From contig CM053260.1 in NCBI GenBank assembly GCA_028583405.1, forward strand, positions 22,190,147 to 22,254,146: a stretch of DNA of 64,000 bases, in the 5' to 3' direction. Of the stretch, positions 43,201 to 64,000 are shown one piece after another. The notes beneath the pieces are model-generated. The model saw only the letters and a program-made list of their open reading frames with translations. It was not told the origin of the DNA and searched no databases. The position numbers and the translations under genes were made by a program. This stretch comes from Pogonophryne albipinna. Its lineage: Eukaryota > Chordata > Actinopteri > Perciformes > Artedidraconidae. The number at the start of each line of letters is the position of its first letter. Position 1 is the first letter of the stretch.

Positions 43201-45000
43201 ACCAGTTGTTCAACCGGCAGGGTGGATTAGCTGGATTAGATGCTCTGTATTTGTGTGTATATGCGTGCATCAGTGCAGGCGTGTATAATGTGTTTGTAAG
43301 AGTGGTGTGTGTGTGTGATGCCAATTAATGATGGCTTGGCAGGCTAAAAGTCAATCAGGGGCATACATGTAGCACAGACTGAGAGAATTGACTAAACCAG
43401 AGCAAGAGAGCAGAGATTAAACCCGCCCACATGACCTTTGGTCTCTTTAACATGCTGACTGAGCAGAAGTAGGAGATGTCAAAGAGCATTTATTGTTGTT
43501 TTCTTGTAATCACTTTGTTGTAGGAGCAGTGTATACATATGCAGGATCTGTAAGGGACACTTAGACCCTCTCACCTTCGACTTTTGTTTATGTTTTTTGC
43601 TACATTTAGTGCTGCGAGCGGCGCGGCTGTAAACGTGTCGCCCTGCTGTCTCTCTGCCAGCTCTTATCAGGACAGATAGCCCTCAGATAGACACTCATAC
43701 CCGCACAGTTAGAGGCTCAGCTAGCCACAGCAGCTGATAGAGCTGATGCAAGGCCGCTATGACGACAAGAGGACAGGGCCTTATCTGTCGTCATGGTAAT
43801 GGCCATGATGGAATGATGACAATCTGCTGTTGGATTTTTTTCTTACAGGACAAAATGTACACCTGTGCAGACATGTAAGCGCAGCATGATGAGGAGTATA
43901 TCGAGAAAACTGGAATTACAAACGCTAAATGTCTTGCATCCAGAAATGTATTGAGCGTTTTTGTCTCCTCAACCAGGGAACCCAAGCACAAAATAATCAC
44001 GGTCATGCAGAAACCGCAGGGAAGCGAGTTTATGTCACTGGCCCGTTTTTTGACTCATCGCACTCTCGCCGTGGTGTCTTTTCTTTCCGACAAATATGAC
44101 AGATGCATATCAAGCTGTGCAGTCTGCTCAGGGGAGATAAGGACCAGTTAGGCGCTGGGGTTGCAACATCCCACTGAGCCAATGAGTGAGCACATCGCCT
44201 TTTTTCATGCCGATCCTCAACAGATAGGCCTGCAGTGCGTGTGTGAGTGTATGTGCATGTGTGATGCCACTGATAAATTCCGTCTACGATGAATTCAGGC
44301 ATCGTCTGTGTTGGTAAGTGGCAGATCTGCACGTCTCCTGTCCTCAAACTGGTTTAAAGTAAAACAAAAGTGACATAAGGAGAGACGGTTGGAGAGCAGG
44401 TTGTCGTGGAATGCATTAATGTTGAAGGCGATCGAGGTAATGCATGTGACGGATGTCGTCTCCCTGATCTTGCTTATCAATAATAACAGGAAGTGTTAAA
44501 CTTCTGCTTACTCTTATTCAGCCTGCTCTAATAAAAGAATAAAACGTTGACACAGTAATAGTTATCAAAAGGTTATTTCTTCATTTTTATCTGCTGTTCA
44601 GATCTAAAAGAGCTCTGCATATCCACAATTTTGCCTTTTAGAAATAACACTTTCATCTTTCTCATGGATCTCCAAAATGCCCCTGTGGCCCTATAGTGGT
44701 TTAATCATATTACGCTTTGTAAAACTCAGCACACTGTTTCATTGATTGTTTTTCTTTAAAAGACTGTCCTGTGTTTGTGTGTGTGTTTGTTTATTTGTGC
44801 CTATCTGAATTAACCTGACAAGTACTGGGTAAACAAAGTCATAGACACAACACAATCCAGTAGAAATCTAGAAAAAGGATAAACATTCAGAACAGTCAGC
44901 TAGGAATGCCCTCACCTCCCTCAGTGTTTGTGCATGAGTTGAGAGCAGGACTGCAATGAGCCCTGACCGGCCGCCTGACTCCTCTGTGGGACTTAGCATC
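40283..45000. other. gene-free stretch with a GATA cluster
   Basis: No supported gene. 42430-42720 is pyrimidine-rich. 43610-43800 is complex and contains five GATA cores. 41100-41480 has short GT-rich tracts. ORFs here lack family signatures. Confidence 0.5.
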
Positions 45001-45302
45001 TGGGCGGCAGTGGCTCAGTCTGTGGGGACTTGGCTTGTATTCAAAACAAAAATGGTGGCTGCTAAAGAGGGTTAGCATAACGGCTTCAGCTTTAATGAAT
45101 TGAAAGATATGATACACTTTATTGTCATTCAAAGGACATTTGTTTTGGACTCCATCCTGCAGTTCCGTAAAAGATGACAAAATTATAAATACAACATAAA
45201 GAAAGTTTTTCTTAAAGTAAACTATATTACTGGCTATTCTCCAAACTGGCTTCAGTGAGAGTTTGATGGACTGATGTTTCATCCAATCACCTGCCAAGTA
45301 TA

Positions 45303-45837
45303 CAGTTGCAAGAAAAAGTGAACCCTTTGGATTCTCCACACATAGCGTTGTGTGTTCCTTCCAAACAACTCAACTTTGGTTTCATCTGTCCACAGAATAT
45401 TTGCCAGTAGTGCTGTGGAACATCCAGGTGCTCTTTTGCAAACTTCAAACGTGCAGCAATGTTTTTTCTGGACAGCAGTGGCTTCCTCCGTGGTGTCCTC
45501 CCATGAACTCCATTCTTGTTCAGTGTTTTACGTATCGTAGATTCGTCAACAGAGATGTTAGCATGTGCCAGAGATTTCTTTAAGTCTCTAGCTGACACTC
45601 TACGATTCTTCTTCACCTCATTGAGCATTCTGCGCTGTGCTCTTGCAGTCATCTTTACAGGACGGCCACTCCTAGGGAGAGTAGCAACAGTGCTGAACTT
45701 TCTCCATAGACAATGTGTCTTACCATGGACTGATGAACATCAAGGCTTTCAGAGATACTTTTGTAACCCTTTCCAGCTTTATGCAAGTCAACCATTCTTA
45801 ATCGTAGGTCTTCTAAGAGCTCTTTTGTGCGAGGCAT
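45303..45837 (-). pseudogene. broken Tc1-like transposase (N-terminal domain only)
   Basis: It starts [18 protein letters not shown] at 45837, the paired-type helix-turn-helix of Tc1 transposases. It continues after a frameshift near 45655-45700 with [12 protein letters not shown], then [15 protein letters not shown] and ISVDESTIRKTLNKNGVHGR (second HTH). A further frameshift follows near 45405, and then DETKVELFGRNTQRYVW, which carries the first catalytic Asp. The sequence then runs straight into the terminal repeat, so the rest of the DDE domain is missing. It cannot be active. Confidence 0.88.
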
Positions 45838-46221
45838 GGTTCACATCTGGCAATGCTTCTTAAGAATAGCAAATTCAAAACTGGTGTGTATTTTTTATAG
45901 GACAGGGCAGCTTTAACCAACACCTCCAATCTCGTCTCATTGATTGGACTCCAGGTTGGCTGACTCCTGACTCCAATTAGCTCTTGAAGAAGTCTTTAGC
46001 CTAGGGGTTCACATACTTTTTCCACTCTGCACTGTGAATGTTTACATGGTGTGTTCAATAAAAACATGAAAACATATAATTGTTTGTGTGGTATTAGTTT
46101 AAGCAGACTGTGTTTGTCTATTGTTGTGACTTAGATGAAGATCAGAACACATTTTATGACCAACTTATGCAGAAATCCAGGTAATTCCAAAGGGTTCACA
46201 TTCATGCATTTCTTGCAACTG
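45303..46221 (-). mobile_element. Tc1/mariner-type element, internally deleted, 919 bp
   Basis: The ends are CAGTTGCAAGAAAAAGTG on the left and TTTCTTGCAACTG on the right, flanked by TA at 45301-45302 and 46222-46223 (the Tc1 target duplication). Terminal inverted repeats extend through a shared GTGAACCCTTTGG / CCAAAGGGTTCAC block. The minus strand encodes the N-terminal part of a Tc1-like transposase but not most of the catalytic core. Full-length Tc1-like elements are about 1.6 kb, so this copy is non-autonomous. Confidence 0.9.
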
Positions 46222-46480
46222 TATGTTTTATAAGTGGGCCCTTTTTTCTAACAGCTTCTAAGACGATGCGTAACAAACCATCTGTAGTGTCGGTTCAAGC
46301 CCCTGCATGGACCAAGTACAGTATGTGAGAGGAGTAAGTTCACTTCCTAGGCACTGCTGAGCTACTCTTTAGCAAGGCACCAAACCCCAACTTCTCAGGC
46401 GCTGAGCTGAGCTACCTTTCCTTCTCTCCACATTGATGCATGTGTGTGAGAATGAAGAATATAACAGCCGAATGAAAAGA

Positions 46481-49400
46481 TCATTTCCCCAAGGGGATGA
46501 TTCTCTCAAGCCTCTGATAAGCCGAAGTGTATCCTGCAAGCAAGTAATCTAGAGGCTCTTGAATACTTGAATACACTAAGAGTAGCTCTGCTTTGTTGTG
46601 AGGACAACTCGGCTCATGAGAATGAAGCAGGCTTGAAAGTGTATTCAGGGCATCCACAGAGCAGCGCTGTCACTTAATCCACCACACAAGGATCTACCGT
46701 TCGTTTACAATAGCGCTCTGAACAGCTTGGGATTCTGAGCGGGGCACGGCCGGTCTCTGCGGGCTCCTCCTGTCGTCCTCCGTCCTCTGTCTGGTCATCC
46801 GTCCCTGTGGGAGGGTCCAGAGGATCCATCCAGGGGTAGAGGCACCTGGGTCCCATCCTCTCGATCTGGACCCGGGCCAAGGTGCCCTGGACTCCCCCAC
46901 TCATGCCTTTCTCCAGTTACCTGCCAGTGAAAGCGAGTGGTGTGGGGCGGGGGCTGGGAATGGCGAGGGATATGGGCGAGGAAGAGGATGGCAGGTCCAG
47001 ACGCCCTCTCCCCTGAGCCCTCCCAGGCATTAGTACTGTACTTGCCCCCCCGTTTGTCAATGGGAGCCTCCAGATGAATGGGCTCATTTGTCCTCAGACA
47101 GTGGGGATGAATTTGTCTGTCGGAGCAGGTGAGTAGGAGGGCCTCCGCTCAGCAGAACGCGGCATGAATGAGAACACTACCTGTCCCAGGTGAACATCCT
47201 GAATGCACCCTGTCCCAGGTGAGAGGAGACTGACCTCATTTTCAGGGTGAGTCGAGAGAGGGGAGCTATACATGTCCACACCTGGCTTCTGACAACAGAT
47301 TACACACTCGACTACTGTAGAAGAGAATATGTGAGATGCAAAAAAATGGTCAGATGATTGATGCTAATTCATAATATGATTGTAGCAAGCACCATCCCCA
47401 GTAGAGAGGGGGTTTTGATCTGGGGGCACAACATAGAGGCCACAAAGACCTGTAATCCTACACACTCATTAACATATTTTATTTTTAGAAGACTATACCC
47501 AGACTCCTCTTCAAAACCACAAACTGTGGCAATAAGGACTAACTCAAGTCATCGATGAATGATGTGAAACACTCTCTCTTCTCTTTCACTTCTTCTTTCC
47601 CTCACATGCTTGTGTAAATGTCAGAAAGGGGTCTCTGGGGGCAAAAATACACTTCATTTGACTTCTACAAATAAAAAATGCTGACACTTACTTGTTAATA
47701 AACAACTTCTTTTTTTTAAACCATGCTTCAGTTTCAAAATACATGCAGATTTAATCTCAAGTTAGCTTTAAAATACGTTGACACCAATAGTCATATGGTT
47801 AGCTCTTGTGTCCACAGCATAGTCTGTCAGTTTCAAAGAGTCCTCATGATTAAAAGGATCATTCAGATTGTTAGAAGTTGGGTTGAATGCAGCATTTATT
47901 AGTTTTTGCGACAGTTAATGTTCTCCAGTTGGAAGATGTGGACCGTAGTAAAGGCACAGGAGCAATGCAATGGGCGGGGGCTGCAGCAAAACATATTTAG
48001 CCACCGTAAAACATTTATATCAGTTTAAATGTATGCTATATTAAGAATATTTGTATCGCTAAAGCCAGCAGTCAGACAAGTCTTTCTGGGAATTCACGCT
48101 TTCTTTACAGACACCAGCCCTATTGATAAAAGCTGTCATTTTACTTTACACAACATAGCACTTTGTGGCCTACCACTGTCTTAATCAGTTATTTAGTTTG
48201 TGTTTTTAGATGTTGCTTTTAAAGATTAGTTCAGATTACCCAAGCTGTGAAACTATTCCAAATATCGCATACACTTTTACTGATATTATTATTTTTTGGT
48301 GTCTCCCAACTGAGGGCAAGCAGACCATCATCTACTGTAGTAATACACCGACTGTGGATGATTTAACCCCATTATCAACAGTCTGGACTATTCTTTGTAC
48401 AAATCCAGTATTAGAATGGTTTTAGTCGGGAGGCTCTTTCGCCAAACAGGATGTTACCCTGCAGGATATAACCTTGCAGAGAATTATACTTAAGTACTGT
48501 ACAATCCTGGCACCCCTCGTAATCCATCTCTTTTTACTGTCTCTGTTGGACCTTTGTGGTCTTAATTGGTCCTAATCGTACAACATAAGTATTTCCTGTT
48601 TGAACTTCTCACTTCCTGTTCCTTCAATTTTTGCACTACCATGTTCTTAGTCAAGTCTGGTATGCAGCTGAAACTAGTAAAGCAGCCTTTCAATGTCGGG
48701 CCTGAAGTGGAGAAGTAAAAGGTGTGAAGGCACCTACAAACGAGGCAAACATTATGCATGACTAAAAATATTTTTTTGACTATTTCTGACAAAAGAAATT
48801 GACATTTGGAGAGATCAATGGTGAGATCTAGCAGGTCAGGATGTTGCCTGTCGACAGAGGTCATCAGTGATCCGCAGTGATATCTGCTGTCAGCCCTGCT
48901 GCTCGCTGACTGACAGTTATTACTGTCAAAGCTTTTCCGATCACATCATCGCTACGTGGTATGGTTGATTAATTTGAGTTGGAGTGAGACTCGTTCAAGT
49001 GTCAAATGGTGTATCTGAGGCGGCTCCCATGAATAGTGTTCACCAGGTGTTTCACTGAATGTACCCACCATGTTCCTGTCACAGGGGTATTTCTATGAAT
49101 TTCTCTTGAACCATGAAAAGAGGAAGTTGACGTGAGTATAGCACATTCTCTATGACTCAGTAGCCATAACAATTCAAAAGTTAAGAGTTAATGGCATAAG
49201 AAAGCATACAGTGCTGCTCAAGGTCAACAAACAAGCATTATACTTAATGACTAAACTTTATGGCGAACAAAGGCAGGAATAAATGTCCCCCGTTTGTATT
49301 ATCTAAATACTGTCCCAGCCTTAATATCCTTCTAGGGGTTCTGAGGAAGGAGGGATGCTTTTTTTAGTTAGACCCAGGCAAAGGTCAACCCCCATTGCAA

Positions 49401-50414
49401 CACACACACACACACTAAGAGACCTGCGTCTGAACTGCGCTCCACTTCCTTTCATCTTCTATGTCTCTCTCCCTAACTCAACTTTGTGAGGGGATGGTCG
49501 GGATACCTTTTGATTCCGCTAATTCAATTTGATGGAAAAACAAATACACTGGAGAAGTGGGAGACAAGAAAAGAGTGGGAGAAGTAGTAGGGGGGTGAAG
49601 AGGGGAAAAATGGAGAGTTACATGGAGCTCAGAGGGAATGAGCGCTGGTGGTGGTGGTGTTTGGGGGGGTTGGGGAGGTGAGGACAAACGGAAGAGTGGA
49701 GAGAGAAAAAGAGGTAGGGAGTAGAGATGAGTTGAAACATCCAGTTCCAGGTTGAAGTCGTAAACCTCTCTCTGCTCTGATCTAGGTGGCCACCATGTTC
49801 ACCCCGCCAGCGCATCCGAGATCTCCCCTCCTCATCTCTTCTCTGGAACTCCTCTCTGATAGTGAAGATAAGTAACAAACTGTTTTATGGCTCTTTTCGT
49901 GTCTCATGATTCATGATGTGAGTGGGGAAGGGATGTGTAGTTCAATGTAGCTGTTGCTCTAAGTAAAAAAAACAATACAAAACCCTTACAGTATAAATCA
50001 GTTTAAATTAAATTGGGTAGAAAATGCAAACAGCGGTGGCACACGGTGACCACCAAAACAGTTAGCAAAGCATTCATTGTACACATGCCTAATGTCTGTT
50101 CAGGCCCAAGAGATGAAATGGTTTCCACAAACACTGCCTCTGCGTCAGACATGAGAAGCTTTGTCACACACCATCCTCTCTGTTTGTACACATGCGGATC
50201 ATGTGTGTGTTTGGATGTGTGTTCAGGCGAGTGCGGCTCTGGGACTCGCTGGCCTGGCTGTATTATTGTTGGGAGGCCTGCTCCTTCCCTCTGGAGGGCC
50301 TCATTGAAGAGCTGGCTCTCTGCGTCTCCCCCTCTCAGCTCCGGGAGTCCGGCCAAGCCCGTCCGAGCGGGCTCGCTGCCTGCAGCAGGACGCAACGTGC
50401 TGGAGCCACGGCCT

Positions 50415-50416
<2 letters not shown>
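46481..50416. other. gene-free stretch
   Basis: 46670-47280 is GC-rich and complex. 47690-48560 is AT-rich. 49470-49720 is purine-rich on the plus strand. No supported gene; one AGATAAG at 49866-49872. Confidence 0.5.

Positions 50417-50484
<68 letters not shown>
50417..50484. repeat. (AC)n microsatellite
   Basis: About 34 AC units inside an otherwise GC-rich, non-coding stretch. Confidence 0.95.
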
Positions 50485-50490
<6 letters not shown>

Positions 50491-51844
50491 AAACGTCCCC
50501 GCACCCGCAGCACTGTGCTCTACACACAGACGACTAGAATGCTTATTGGCAGTCGAGCTTTACAGTTTCTCTCTGCTGTTCAGCAAGTGGCTCCCACCCC
50601 CTCTGTGAAAACAGACACTCCGTTAGTGTTGTGGCTGCTATGATGTAGCATAAGCTGACAACACAGCGCTCCAGCGACACTGGATAACTAGAAAAGCACC
50701 TCCATAAGTCCCTGTATAAATATTATTTCTAATTTGAACTGATCAACCTCTGGGAAAACCCAGCAGATCAACCTCCACAGCAGTCCAGCAGATGTGAGCA
50801 GGGTGGAGGGTTCAGGGAGGGGTAGCAGTCCACTTTTAGCTTGGACCGCTTAATCGGACGGTTTGTGCTGTGGGTGTGTGAGGGTATGCTGAACTTGGCG
50901 ATGATGACCTCAAATTGGCCCTAATCGAGCAGACTCATTAGTGGCTGGCTCTGTTTAAAGTTTCTTTAGCCCCTTTATTTTACAGTAATCGGCCCAAAGC
51001 GAAGGCAAGACAGAGAGGACAATGTAGAGGGAGGGAGAATGGAGAATAAAAGACAAACAGAGAATAGGGGATCAGAAAGAGAGAGGCTGGAAAAAAGAAA
51101 AACAAAGGAAAGAGATTGAAAAAGAGGACGACAAAGTCGAAAGCCTGCTTCCTGGCAGCCTCAGCTGCGTGCACATCTGTGTGGGAAGGGTCTGAGCAGA
51201 CCCCCACGTGTTTGCTCAGGTCGCCTGATTGCCTTTCCTTCCTCCTCTTCTCCCACTAAAGACCCGCTGTCCTTCCTCTCACTCCAATCACTGCAGCCAA
51301 GAGAGAGGGTTCCTGCAGCAGACACTCTCCCACTGAACTGCACTCATGACTCAGTTTCTGTCACATTCAAATTATTGAAACTCATCTGTGAAGACTTTTA
51401 CATTTAAAATAAAAGAGAGACCTTTCATGCCATGGGTTATATTGGTTCTAATTTGGTGAATCGGGTTTGTGTTTGTTTTTTTCCCATGAGTGTGTGTATG
51501 AGCATGTGGGTGTGTGCATATGTATGACTGTCTGTGACTTCGGAGCCCTTCGCTGGAGTCTGCTGTCTGGGTACAATGGTCCAGCCCGGGGCCTCAGCTC
51601 CACAAAGAGGCCTTCTCTTAACAACACGCCATCACAGATGGAGGAGGAGCCTGACCAAAGCATTACCACGCTCAAGGGATCACAGAGCTTCCCTTGATGC
51701 ATCTGATATCCCTTATGATTTTGATAATCAAGCACTTTTCATTAAAAGGAGTCTCATGCTGTATGTTTGTGTGAATGTAAGAGCGTTAGAAAGAGACAAG
51801 ACTGAACGCACAAGGCGTCGGCAGATCTTAATTTAGTATTAAAC
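50485..51844. other. gene-free stretch just downstream of gata2b
   Basis: Includes a purine-rich zone at 51000-51130; otherwise nothing recognised. Confidence 0.5.
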
Positions 51845-51860
51845 TTTATTTTCCTTTATT
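51845..51860 (-). terminator. two AATAAA polyadenylation signals for gata2b
   Basis: The plus strand shows TTTATT at 51855-51860 and 51845-51850, i.e. two AATAAA hexamers on the minus strand about 850 bp past the stop. They are the first canonical pair I see downstream of the gene. Confidence 0.6.
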
Positions 51861-52706
51861 TCCTTTACTTTTGTGAGATGGAAAAAATGATAAAAACGTA
51901 CAGCTCAGGGACTTTTCATCTAAGATAGGTCAGTGTTTTTCTTACGTAATAACCATGAAATCAAAATCATAACAGTTTCCATTTGTCTTTGACGAAAGCT
52001 TAAAGAGGGAAAATAAATTATCGTAGCAATAATTATAACATGAAATATAACAACAATAATAGCAATTAAGCATTTATAAACACTCTATTTACTGTGTATT
52101 TTTCCATAAAAGTCCATTATTAAAAACAGGAGGTGAGCTTCGTGGTGGGCGTACAATCCAGCATGTGAGGAGAGCACAGGTTTGTGGGTACTGTAGTTTG
52201 TAACAGAGAGTGCTGTCAGCCAGTCTTCAGACCTCCAGCACTGAAGAGTTTGTCTGTCCACATGGACGGCAGCCGGGGAGGGACAGGGTGCACGTAGCTC
52301 AGTATATAATGGGACGATCGCGAGGTGAAAACAGCGGTTCTTTTAAAGACCTCTCGTGAGTCTCCTGTTACAGGGTCATGAAGAGGTGGGTACCAAAGTG
52401 ACTTAGTAAAAATAAGCAAAAAGAATGACAAGCGTCTCCATTCACTCCATTCCTGCAAGCCTGGGTCACCAAGGGACTCAGAAACCCCTCGTCATATTAA
52501 GCTCTTCACAGAGTCCGCTAAAGTCCTGCTCTGCAGCGTCCCATCAGTGAGGTCAGACATGACGCGACCTTCAGTCCTAAAGTCCAGCTGAAGGTCTCTC
52601 CCCTCCGCACTGTACAACATGTCTGCTCAGCTTTCGGCGTGACGTGGAGGCCATTTAGTGTTCATGGCGATATGATGGCAGAGGAGTTTTTGGGTCAAAA
52701 GGGGCC
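51861..52706 (-). other. gata2b 3' UTR (predicted)
   Basis: Non-coding sequence between the stop codon and the first downstream AATAAA signals on the minus strand. The distal part is AT-rich. The extent is inferred from the signals at 51845-51860. Confidence 0.6.
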
Positions 52707-60096
<7,390 letters not shown>

Positions 60097-60275
60097 GGCT
60101 TCAGATCTCCTTTCTTTTCTCCTCTGAAGGCGTCTTTGTGTGTCGGGGCTACTTTGAGGCTATGTTTACCTCCAGGTGTAAGTTAAATCCTCCTTAAAAT
60201 ATAGTTCCTGAGCTGTGAAAGTCGCGGCTGTGTTTATTTAGGCTACTTCAGAAATAGAAATCCTCAAATATCTAC
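60097..60275 (-). other. 5' UTR part of the first coding exon (predicted)
   Basis: Immediately upstream of the ATG. A plausible splice acceptor (ctattcgcag, AG at 60277-60276) would begin this exon at 60275. Vertebrate GATA2 genes have one or more non-coding first exons spliced to the ATG exon, which fits. No transcript evidence is available. Confidence 0.5.
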
Positions 60276-60446
60276 CTGCGAATAGAGGAAAACAAAATGT
60301 TAATTCAACAGCAGCTCCATCTCTCCTTCCATGCAAAGACGTCCGTAATTATATTTGTTATCTAATCAGAAACAAAGATGTCTCAAAGTCGAAGCATATC
60401 GTCCCTTCGTTTAAAACAAAAAATACAAATGTTTACTTCTGGATAC

Positions 60447-60570
60447 CTGTTGCAATTCCGATCAGCTGACGGCAAAATACAGCTCTGATGGTTAAACCTC
60501 CTGATCCATGCAGTGTTCAGGCTCATTAATGAGATGTGGCGCAGACTGATGCGTCTGGCGCCGCCACTAG
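60447..60570 (-). other. candidate non-coding first exon of gata2b
   Basis: A plausible donor (AACAG|GTATCC, GT at 60446-60445) lies 171 bp above the predicted 5' UTR acceptor and just below the CCAAT/GC-box cluster. This geometry suits a proximal non-coding exon such as the mammalian IG exon. The upstream limit is a guess from the promoter boxes. Confidence 0.35.
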
Positions 60571-60587
60571 ATTCCCATATCAAGCCA

Positions 60588-60645
60588 CGGAGGGCGGGGC
60601 TTAGCTCCGAGCCAATCACAGCGATCCCTTCCACAATTGGCTCCG
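60588..60645 (-). promoter_or_regulatory. gata2b proximal promoter: GC box and two opposed CCAAT boxes
   Basis: A GC box (GGGCGGGGC at 60592-60600) is followed on the plus strand by CCAAT at 60612-60616 and ATTGG (CCAAT on the minus strand) at 60636-60640. The cluster is about 0.5 kb upstream of the ATG and has no obvious TATA box. Such GC/CCAAT promoters are typical of developmental regulator genes; paired inverted CCAAT boxes often bind NF-Y. Function is inferred. Confidence 0.55.
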
Positions 60646-60649
60646 CATC

Positions 60650-61716
<1,067 letters not shown>

Positions 61717-61942
61717 TTGACAGGGAATAATTGGAGGTAGCTCGGAGCCTAGACTGGCAGCCAAACTGACGCCTGGTCGTGACGTCACACATTCACAGGG
61801 GGTGGGCGGGACTTTGCGGGGGTGTAACGTGAAAGCTTGTGCACACATTCTCCAGGTGAAAATACCCCCCCTTCCTACTTCTGATGGCATGGTATAGCAG
61901 GTCATTAGGGCAACAATCACTCTGATCTGATGTTATAGCCTG

Positions 61943-64000
<2,058 letters not shown>

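Larger units (their letters stand above)
45001..46480 (+). repeat. tRNA-like retroposon split by a later insertion
   Basis: 45001-45038 (GGCGGCAGTGGCTCAGTCTG and following) matches the 5' half of a fish repeat with an A-box-like TGGCTCAGTCTG. About 1.2 kb later, 46270-46480 continues with a B-box-like GGTTCAAGCCC (46292-46302), CATGGACCAAG, and AGCAAGGCACCAAACCCCAA. A and B boxes normally sit some tens of bases apart, so I read this as one element interrupted by an insert that itself contains the Tc1 element. The exact junctions are not resolved. Confidence 0.55.

Noticed and set aside
45005..46302. A functional tRNA gene from A- and B-box-like motifs
   Set aside because: The boxes are about 1.3 kb apart with no cloverleaf; better read as a split tRNA-derived retroposon.

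Overview
The window looks like nuclear DNA from a bony fish, most likely a percomorph teleost. It has vertebrate GT-AG introns, very long pure (GT)n/(CA)n tracts, and several dispersed repeats that I recognise as teleost-type. These include a Tc1-like element, a hAT element, a TTAA-flanked MITE, a repeat containing a TTTATTTATATAGCCC stretch, and a tRNA-like retroposon. The species call is inference.

Only one protein-coding gene is supported: a GATA2-class zinc-finger transcription factor on the minus strand. Its five coding exons lie at 60096-59868, 59120-58557, 55918-55773, 53798-53673 and 53015-52707. Joined, they give 457 residues, and every junction keeps frame with GT-AG splice sites. 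The N-terminus (MEVA...RWMAHHH...HNYMEP), the [13 protein letters not shown] motif and the two CX2CX17C fingers identify GATA2. The shortened N-terminal spacer, divergent C-terminus and substitutions in the C-finger favour the teleost gata2b paralogue over gata2a; that sub-assignment is an inference from family knowledge.

Layout, right to left: 60.65-64 kb is upstream DNA dominated by three long GT tracts. At 60.1-60.65 kb is a promoter-like segment (GC box, two opposed CCAAT boxes) with a probable non-coding 5' exon. The gene body runs 60.1-52.7 kb, followed by about 0.85 kb of 3' UTR ending near two AATAAA signals at 51845-51860. The intron between the two finger exons holds a motif block matching the mammalian GATA2 '+9.5' enhancer (E-box, 8-bp spacer, AGATAA, ETS core), but here the E-box has become TATCTG.

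The remaining 51.8 kb downstream has no convincing gene. It is repeat-poor to moderately repetitive DNA in which non-repetitive stretches that look conserved alternate with AT-rich filler. GATA-type motifs recur there, including inverted pairs and one cluster of five. It may be the regulatory landscape of gata2b, which is inference. No tRNA, rRNA, CRISPR array or multi-gene system was found. The nearest thing to an undescribed item is the altered +9.5-like enhancer together with the unusual GATA motif arrangements downstream.
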